From the NCBI GenBank assembly GCA_002411105.1, contig DHQX01000050.1, forward strand, positions 454 through 11,463: a DNA stretch of 11,010 nt, given 5' to 3'. Source of the stretch: Christensenella sp. UBA5327. Lineage in GTDB: Bacteria > Bacillota > Clostridia > Christensenellales > Aristaeellaceae. Numbering within the stretch: the stretch's first letter is position 1; every line of letters starts with the position of its first letter. Below, in pieces: positions 6,544 to 11,010 of the stretch. Below the pieces are notes generated by a model. The model searched no databases and was not told the DNA's origin. It saw nothing but the letters and a program-made list of their open reading frames with translations. A program made the position numbers and the translations under genes.

Positions 6544-8307
6544 ATGAACATGATATCGCTCACCATTGACGGAATTAAGGTGGAGGTGCCCGAGGGCTCC
6601 ACGGTGCTGGATGCCGCGCGCAAGGCCAACATCCGCATCCCCACCCTGTGCTTTTTGGAGGAGATCAACGAGATTGGTGCCTGCCGCATGTGTGTGGTGG
6701 AAACCGGCGCCCGGACACTCCAGGCTGCCTGTGTGCTGCCCGCCACCCAGGGCATGGATGTGAAGACCAACACCCGCCGGGTGCGCCACGCGCGCAAAAC
6801 GGTGCTGGAATTGATCCTGTCAAACCATGACAAGCGCTGCCTTTCCTGCGTGCGCAGCCAGAACTGTGAGCTGCAGCGCCTGGCGCTGGAGCTTGAGGTG
6901 ACCGACGAAACCGCCTTTAGCGGCGAGCGCACGGAGTATGAGGTGGACAGCCTGTCCCCGTCCATCGTGCGGGACAACAACAAGTGCATCAACTGCAGAC
7001 GCTGTGTCTCCACCTGCTACAAGGTGCAGGCAGTCGGCGTCATCGGCCCAGTGGGCCGCGGGTTCAGAACCAGCATCGAGTCTGCCTGGGATATGTCCCT
7101 CAATGACACCGCCTGCATCGGTTGCGGCCAGTGCATCGCCGCCTGCCCGGTGGGGGCGCTGAAGGAAAAGGAAGAGTCCCCCCTGGTCTGGAAGATGATC
7201 CATGACCCCAACAAGCACGTGGTGGTGCAGACCGCCCCCGCGGTGCGCGCGGCGCTGGGCGAGGAGTTTGGCCTGCCCATGGGCACCAACGTCACCGGCA
7301 AGATGGTGGCGGCCCTGCGCCGCCTGGGCTTTGACCAGGTGTTTGACACCGACTTCACCGCTGACCTGACCATCCTGGAGGAAGCCACGGAGCTGATCGG
7401 CCGCATCCAGAACAAGGGCGTGCTGCCCATGATCACCTCCTGCTCCCCGGGCTGGATCAACTACTGCGAGACCTTCTACCCGGAGTTCATCCCCAACCTG
7501 TCCAGCTGCAAATCCCCCCACGAGATGATGGGTGCCTTGATCAAGAGCTACTACGCGGAGAAGTCCGGCTTAAATGCCAAGGACCTGGCGGTGGTATCCG
7601 TGATGCCCTGCACCGCCAAAAAGATCGAGGCGGACCGCGAGGAGCTGGCCGCCACCGGCTTCCCGGATGTGGACGCGGTGATCACCTCCCGGGAGCTGGC
7701 CCGGATGATCAAGTCCAACGGCATTGACTTCCTGAGCCTTCCGGATGAGGAGTTTGACAGCCTCCTGGGCGACAGCACCGGGGCGGGCGCCATCTTTGGC
7801 GCGACCGGCGGCGTGATGGAGGCGGCGCTGCGCACCGCCTATGAGACCATCACCGGCAAGACCCTTGAGAACCTGGAATTCCACATGGTACGCGGGGTTG
7901 AGGACGTGAAGGAAGCGGTTATCCCGCTTGGGGATCTCAACCTGCGCGTGGCGGTTGCCCATGGCACCGCCAATGCCAAAACCCTGCTTGAGAGCATCAA
8001 AAGCGGTGAAAAGCAGTATGACTTCATCGAGATCATGGGCTGCCGAGGCGGCTGTGTGGACGGCGGCGGGCAGCCGCTGGTTGACGCGGAAACCCGCGTG
8101 CGCATGGACCCCAGAAAGATGCGCGCCCGGGCGCTCTACCAGGCGGATGAGGGCATGACCTACCGCAAGAGCCATGAAAACCCCGGCGTGAAGCGCATTT
8201 ACGAGGATTACCTGGGTGAGCCCAACAGTCACAAGGCCCATCAGCTGCTGCACACCCACTACACCGCCCGGAACAAGTACAAGACCCCGCAAAAACCCCA
8301 AGCCTGA
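6544..8307 (+). CDS. hydA: [FeFe]-hydrogenase catalytic subunit HydA (HndD-like)
   Basis: This 587-residue catalytic subunit reversibly reduces protons to H2. Domains in order: N-terminal [2Fe-2S] (C36, C47, C50, C63); a His-ligated [4Fe-4S] (H95, C99, C102, C108); two [4Fe-4S] motifs (C148/151/154/158 and C191/194/197/201); and the H-cluster domain (about 225-515). A C-terminal small-subunit-like tail (about 522-575) includes the KSHENPGVKRIYEDYLG stretch. L1 is TSCSPGW (298-304), L2 is MPCTAKKIE (354-362) and L3 is IMGCRGGCVDGGGQP (497-511). K359, E362 and M498 are the usual active-site residues. The Ser after the L1 Cys is discussed in the findings. The ATG at 6544 follows GGGAGGAGAGG; a second ATG two codons later is less well spaced. 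The maturation enzymes HydE, HydF and HydG must be encoded elsewhere. Confidence 0.97.
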   Translation: MNMISLTIDGIKVEVPEGSTVLDAARKANIRIPTLCFLEEINEIGACRMCVVETGARTLQAACVLPATQGMDVKTNTRRVRHARKTVLELILSNHDKRCLSCVRSQNCELQRLALELEVTDETAFSGERTEYEVDSLSPSIVRDNNKCINCRRCVSTCYKVQAVGVIGPVGRGFRTSIESAWDMSLNDTACIGCGQCIAACPVGALKEKEESPLVWKMIHDPNKHVVVQTAPAVRAALGEEFGLPMGTNVTGKMVAALRRLGFDQVFDTDFTADLTILEEATELIGRIQNKGVLPMITSCSPGWINYCETFYPEFIPNLSSCKSPHEMMGALIKSYYAEKSGLNAKDLAVVSVMPCTAKKIEADREELAATGFPDVDAVITSRELARMIKSNGIDFLSLPDEEFDSLLGDSTGAGAIFGATGGVMEAALRTAYETITGKTLENLEFHMVRGVEDVKEAVIPLGDLNLRVAVAHGTANAKTLLESIKSGEKQYDFIEIMGCRGGCVDGGGQPLVDAETRVRMDPRKMRARALYQADEGMTYRKSHENPGVKRIYEDYLGEPNSHKAHQLLHTHYTARNKYKTPQKPQA

Positions 8308-8339
8308 CCTCTGGACGGCCACCGAGAAAGGAAAAACGG

Positions 8340-9287
8340 ATGAATCTCTCCAAAAAAGCCTTTGCTCTTCTGCTGTGTGTGATGCTTGTTTCCGTTTCGT
8401 TTCTGGCCATGGCTCAGCAGGCCCCCGTGCGGGTGGCGGCCCTGAAGGGCCCCACCGCCATGGGGCTGGTGAAGCTGATGGACGACAGCCGGGAGGGGGA
8501 CAAATATGCCTTCACCCTGGCGGCCAGCCCCGATGTGCTGGTGCCCGCCATCGCCAAGGGCGAGGTGGACTTCGCCTGCCTGCCGGTCAACCTGGCCGCC
8601 ATCCTCTATAAAAACACCAAGGGCGCCATTCAGGTGACCAATGTGAACACCCTGGGCGTCATCTACATCCTGGAAAAGGGCGAGGGCGTGAAAGCGCTTT
8701 CCGACCTTTCAGGCCGCAAGGTCTATGCCAGCGGCAAGGCTTCCACCCCCGAATATGCCCTCACCTATCTGCTTGAAGAAGCCGGGGTCAAGGATGTGAT
8801 GGTGGAATGGAAGGCCGAGCACGCGGAAGCCCTGGCCGCCTTCCTCCAGGACCCGGAAGGCCTGGCCATGCTGCCCCAGCCCTTTGTGACCGTGGCGCAG
8901 ACCAAAAATGATCAGATCAAGATCGCCCTGGACCTCACCCGGGAATGGGAACAGGTGACTGGCGACACCATGATCACCGGCGTCACCGTGGCCAGAAAGG
9001 CCTTCCTGGAAGAAAACCCGCAGGCCGCGGCCCAGTTCCTCACGGATTACGAGGGCTCAGTCGCCTATGTAAACGCCAACACCAAGGAAGCGGCGGAACT
9101 CATTGGAGGATTTGAGATCGTGGCCGCCCCGGTGGCGGAAAAGGCGCTGCCCTACTGCAACATCACCTTCATCCAGGGCGAGGACATGGAAAAGGCCCTG
9201 GTGCCCTTCTACCAGATGCTGTTTGACCAAAACCCCCAGTCCGTGGGCGGACAGATGCCGGATGCGGCATTCTATTACAAACCTTAA
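8340..9287 (+). CDS. ABC transporter substrate-binding protein (NMT1/SsuA-like)
   Basis: This 315-residue exported protein has a signal peptide: basic MNLSKK, then a hydrophobic stretch to about residue 24 and a likely cleavage after AMA (23-25). The mature part has a periplasmic-binding-protein fold of the NMT1/THI5/SsuA type. Recognisable segments are VRVAALKGPTAMGLVKLM (30-47), the pattern KGEVDFACLPVNLAAILY (73-90) and DLSGRKVYASGKAS (about 122-135). The ligand cannot be read from sequence; relatives bind thiamine precursors, sulfonates or other small organic molecules. No lipobox cysteine is visible at the cleavage site. The gene begins 32 bases after hydA with no terminator between, and GAGAAAGGA precedes the ATG. 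Its 3' end overlaps the permease gene by 26 bases. Confidence 0.88.
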   Translation: MNLSKKAFALLLCVMLVSVSFLAMAQQAPVRVAALKGPTAMGLVKLMDDSREGDKYAFTLAASPDVLVPAIAKGEVDFACLPVNLAAILYKNTKGAIQVTNVNTLGVIYILEKGEGVKALSDLSGRKVYASGKASTPEYALTYLLEEAGVKDVMVEWKAEHAEALAAFLQDPEGLAMLPQPFVTVAQTKNDQIKIALDLTREWEQVTGDTMITGVTVARKAFLEENPQAAAQFLTDYEGSVAYVNANTKEAAELIGGFEIVAAPVAEKALPYCNITFIQGEDMEKALVPFYQMLFDQNPQSVGGQMPDAAFYYKP

Positions 9288-10035
9288 TCGGTTCGGGCAG
9301 ATCAGGGCGGCTTTAGCCGCCCTGATTTGGCTTGCCCTCTGGCAAATCCTGGCCATGGCCCTGGGGCAGGAGTATCTGCTGGCTTCCCCGGTTCAGGTGC
9401 TGGAAAGGCTGCTGCACCTGCTCACCCAGGGTGACACCTGGCTGGCCGCCCTGCGCTCAGGCGGGCGCATCGTGCTGGGCTTTCTGGCGGCGGCGCTCTT
9501 TGGCGCTGCCCTGGCCTTTTTAAGCGCGCGCTTTCCCTGGGTCAGGGACCTGACCCAGCCGCTGGTGTCCTCTGCCCGGGCGGTGCCGGTGGCCAGCTTT
9601 GTGATTCTGGCCATCATCCTGGTGTCCACCCGCTGGCTTTCGACCCTGATCGCCTTTGTGATCGGCTTTCCGCTGATCTTTGGCAATGTCACCGAGGGCA
9701 TCCGCCGGCGGGATAAGGGGCTTAAGGAGGTGGCCCAGGTGTTCCAGGTGTCGGCGGCCAGGCGGCTGCTATACATCGACCTGCCGCAGATTTTGCCCTA
9801 CTTCAAATCAGGCGCTGTGAGCGCCATGGGGCTGTGCTGGAAAAGCGGGATCGCGGCGGAGCTCATCGGCATCCCCGATGGCACCATCGGCGAAAAGCTC
9901 TACATCGTAAAGGTGAACCTCTATACGGCAGAGCTGTTTGCCTGGACTGTGATCATTGTGCTTTTGAGCGGCGCCGCCAGCCGCCTGGTGGCCCTGGCCT
10001 CTGACGCCGCCATGGGCGGCCTGGAGAAGCTGTAA
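9262..10035 (+). CDS. ABC transporter permease (SsuC/ThiX-like)
   Basis: This encodes a 257-residue inner-membrane subunit of the BPD_transp_1 family. Hydrophobic segments lie near residues 17-35, 68-87, 108-123, 126-142, about 180-198 and 220-240, giving roughly six membrane passes. The cytoplasmic EAA-type loop that contacts the ATPase reads EVAQVFQVSAARRLLYIDLPQ, with Gln where most relatives have Gly. The ATG at 9262 is the best start: it gives the normal length for the family, and GGGCGGACAG lies upstream within the binding-protein gene. A start at 9103 would add 53 residues of read-through with no membrane character. The 26-base overlap and the 1-base gap to the ATPase gene argue that the three proteins form one importer. 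Confidence 0.87.
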   Translation: MRHSITNLNRFGQIRAALAALIWLALWQILAMALGQEYLLASPVQVLERLLHLLTQGDTWLAALRSGGRIVLGFLAAALFGAALAFLSARFPWVRDLTQPLVSSARAVPVASFVILAIILVSTRWLSTLIAFVIGFPLIFGNVTEGIRRRDKGLKEVAQVFQVSAARRLLYIDLPQILPYFKSGAVSAMGLCWKSGIAAELIGIPDGTIGEKLYIVKVNLYTAELFAWTVIIVLLSGAASRLVALASDAAMGGLEKL

Positions 10036-10036
10036 C

Positions 10037-10597
10037 ATGCTGGCGCTATATGAAGTGACCAAGCGCTACGGGGCGCAGACGGTGTTTGAGCATTTTACGC
10101 TTGGCATCGCCCCTGGCGAGCGGGTTTGCCTGATGGGCGCTTCCGGCTGCGGGAAAACCACGGCGCTGAGGCTGCTGGCCGGGCTTGAGCTGCCTGATGC
10201 CGGCCGGGTGAGCCGTGAAGGGGCCATCAGCCTGGTATTTCAGGAGGACCGCCTGCTGCGCGCCCTCACCCCCCTTGGCAACCTGCGCCTGGTGACGGGC
10301 CGGGCCGCTGGGGGCCAGCTGGAAGGGCTTCTCAGCCGGCTGGGGCTGGGGGATAGCCTGAACAAGCCGGTCAGGGAGCTATCAGGCGGCATGAGGCGGC
10401 GTGTGGCCATTGCCCGTGCACTGGCGGTGCCCTTTGACGCCCTGCTGCTGGATGAGCCGTTTAAGGGACTGGATGCGGACACCCGTAGCCAGGCGGCCAG
10501 GGTGATTTTGGAAGAAGCAAAAGGCAAAACCATCCTGCTGGTTGCCCATGACCCGGCGGAGGCCACGCTGCTTGACGCCCGGGTGATTCATCTGTAA
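10037..10597 (+). CDS. ABC transporter ATP-binding subunit (short)
   Basis: This 186-residue nucleotide-binding subunit energises the importer. The Walker A motif is GASGCGKTT (34-42), the Q-loop glutamine is Q69 (FQED), the signature is LSGGM (115-119), Walker B is ALLLDEP (135-141) and the switch histidine is H171 (VAHDP). All catalytic elements are present. It is shorter than typical SsuB/ThiZ/TauB proteins (about 230-260 residues as I recall). The shortening lies in compact loops and a C-terminus that ends soon after the H-loop. The reading frame is intact, so this is probably a natural compact form rather than a truncation. It starts one base after the permease stop, without a strong Shine-Dalgarno of its own. 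Confidence 0.9.
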   Translation: MLALYEVTKRYGAQTVFEHFTLGIAPGERVCLMGASGCGKTTALRLLAGLELPDAGRVSREGAISLVFQEDRLLRALTPLGNLRLVTGRAAGGQLEGLLSRLGLGDSLNKPVRELSGGMRRRVAIARALAVPFDALLLDEPFKGLDADTRSQAARVILEEAKGKTILLVAHDPAEATLLDARVIHL

Positions 10598-10619
10598 ACA
10601 ACAAAAGGAGGGTATCGAC

Positions 10620-10868
10620 ATGGCACACGAGACCATCATGGCAATCCGGACCGACACCCGGCGGGACAACGCCGAGGCGCTGCAAAAAGTGCTGACGGAA
10701 TATGGCTGCAACATCAAGCTGCGCCTGGGTCTGCACGAAGCGGGGGACAGATGCTCTGACTCCGGGCTGATCCTGTTGGTGCTGACAGGCCCCCAGGAGG
10801 AGATAGCGCGGTTTGAGGAAGCGCTCCAACAGGTGGCGGGGGTCCAGTACAAGACCATGGCGGTGTAA
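10620..10868 (+). CDS. Small ACT-like protein resembling the TM1266 hydrogenase-system regulator family
   Basis: This encodes an 82-residue protein with a predicted beta-alpha-beta-beta-alpha-beta pattern: strand TIMAIRTD, helix NAEALQKVLTEYG, strand NIKLRLGLHE, strand GLILLVLTG, helix QEEIARFEEALQQV and a final VQYKTMAV. This layout and length match the ACT/NikR-C-like family represented by Thermotoga TM1266, often annotated 'putative iron-only hydrogenase system regulator'. It has no DNA-binding domain, so any regulation would work through ligand or protein binding. A very good ribosome binding site (AAAGGAGGG) lies upstream. It is the last gene of the cluster before a terminator. Family assignment is by pattern only and could be wrong among other ferredoxin-like-fold proteins. 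Confidence 0.72.
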   Translation: MAHETIMAIRTDTRRDNAEALQKVLTEYGCNIKLRLGLHEAGDRCSDSGLILLVLTGPQEEIARFEEALQQVAGVQYKTMAV

Positions 10869-10884
10869 GCCACCCCGGGTTGAC

Positions 10885-10914
10885 AAAGAGGGGCATGTGC
10901 CCTTCTTTTGTTTT
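10885..10914 (+). terminator. Rho-independent terminator ending the cluster
   Basis: An 11-bp stem pairs 10885-10895 with 10898-10908, including one G-U pair and a GGGCA/TGCCC core around a tight TG centre. In practice the loop is likely four bases, CATG-like. A T-rich tract (TTTTGTTTT) follows. It lies 17 bases after the TM1266-like gene stop and is the only strong terminator-like structure I found in the window. The A-rich 5' arm could also allow termination on the opposite strand. Confidence 0.8.
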
Positions 10915-10915
10915 G

Positions 10916-10924
10916 TGCTATGAT
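10916..10924 (+). promoter_or_regulatory. Possible extended -10 promoter for the downstream gene
   Basis: TG-C-TATGAT (10916-10924) matches an extended -10 element. No good -35 is seen 16-18 bases upstream; the perfect TTGACA at 10880-10885 is 33 bases away and cannot pair with it in a standard sigma-A promoter. Position right after the terminator supports a new transcription unit starting near 10931. Confidence 0.4.
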
Positions 10925-10932
10925 ATAGGAAA

Positions 10933-11010
10933 ATGAACCCTGCGCGGCTGTGTGCGCCAAGGAGTGAGGATGAACCAGGCGAAACCGCGATAGAGTACAC
11001 TGAAGTTCGC
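10933..11010 (+). CDS. Possible start of a downstream gene, cut by the window end
   Basis: An open frame begins at ATG 10933 and runs 26 codons to the window edge without a stop. Its only Shine-Dalgarno-like sequence is AGGAAA immediately before it. A second ATG at 10970, in another frame, has a much better site (AAGGAG, 5-base spacer) but reaches TAG at 10991 after seven codons. Which frame is used, if either, cannot be decided here. The encoded residues are too few for any family assignment. Confidence 0.2.
   Translation, partial: MNPARLCAPRSEDEPGETAIEYTEVR

Noticed and set aside
5994..7013. 339-codon open frame on the minus strand
   Set aside because: It is antisense to the 3' part of hydB and 5' part of hydA; its translation is Ser/Arg-rich with no recognisable motif, and hydA and hydB have unmistakable cofactor motifs.
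9103..9261. N-terminal extension of the permease within the binding-protein gene
   Set aside because: The 53 added residues are Arg/Pro/Ser-rich read-through without membrane character; starting at 9262 gives the usual permease length.
10037..10597. ABC ATPase as a truncated pseudogene
   Set aside because: It is short, but Walker A, Q-loop, signature, Walker B and H-loop are all intact in one open frame, and it is coupled to the permease.
10880..10885. TTGACA as a -35 promoter element
   Set aside because: It is 33 bases from TATGAT, far beyond a normal spacer, and it borders the terminator stem; no -10 sits 16-18 bases after it.
1..11010. CRISPR array, tRNA/rRNA genes, insertion sequences or prophage genes
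   Set aside because: No regularly spaced repeats, no tRNA-like cloverleaf, no transposase or integrase motifs were seen; the window is filled by a coherent metabolic cluster.

Overview
The window is a gene-dense, high-GC stretch in which every supported gene lies on the + strand. Purine-rich ribosome binding sites, a Rho-independent terminator and trimeric [FeFe]-hydrogenase genes in a clostridial-type order suggest an anaerobic, fermentative bacterium of the Firmicutes (Clostridia, a high-GC lineage). That assignment is inference from gene content; no marker gene is present.

Layout. Positions 1-107 are a short leader with a small hairpin and no visible gene. Positions 108-3266 carry a sensory/regulatory block: a DRTGG-domain protein, a stand-alone RsbW/SpoIIAB-like ATPase, a HydS-type putative sensory [FeFe]-hydrogenase, a second DRTGG protein and a PHP-family phosphoesterase. 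Positions 3310-8307 carry the catalytic block of an NAD(P)-linked, probably electron-bifurcating hydrogenase: HydC (24 kDa/NuoE-like), a second stand-alone GHKL ATPase, an HndB-like small iron-sulfur protein, HydB (NuoF-like flavoprotein) and HydA (H-cluster subunit). Positions 8340-10597 carry an ABC importer (binding protein, permease, ATPase) of the NMT1/SsuABC/ThiXYZ type, with unknown substrate. Positions 10620-10868 encode a small ACT-like protein resembling the TM1266 'iron-only hydrogenase system regulator' family. A convincing terminator follows at about 10885-10914, then a possible extended -10 promoter and the start of an unresolved downstream gene.

The genes overlap or are separated by at most 43 bases, and no terminator is visible between them, so the 14 genes could form one long operon ending at about 10914. 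The catalytic block would couple H2 formation or uptake to NAD(P)H and ferredoxin. The upstream block carries a hydrogenase relative in which the proton-transfer cysteine and two other active-site residues are replaced, as in putative sensory HydS enzymes. With two stand-alone ATPases, a phosphoesterase and two DRTGG modules around it, it looks like an H2- or redox-sensing signalling device. The maturases HydE, HydF and HydG are not in the window. The link between the ABC importer and hydrogen metabolism rests on proximity and on the TM1266-like gene, and is the least understood part.
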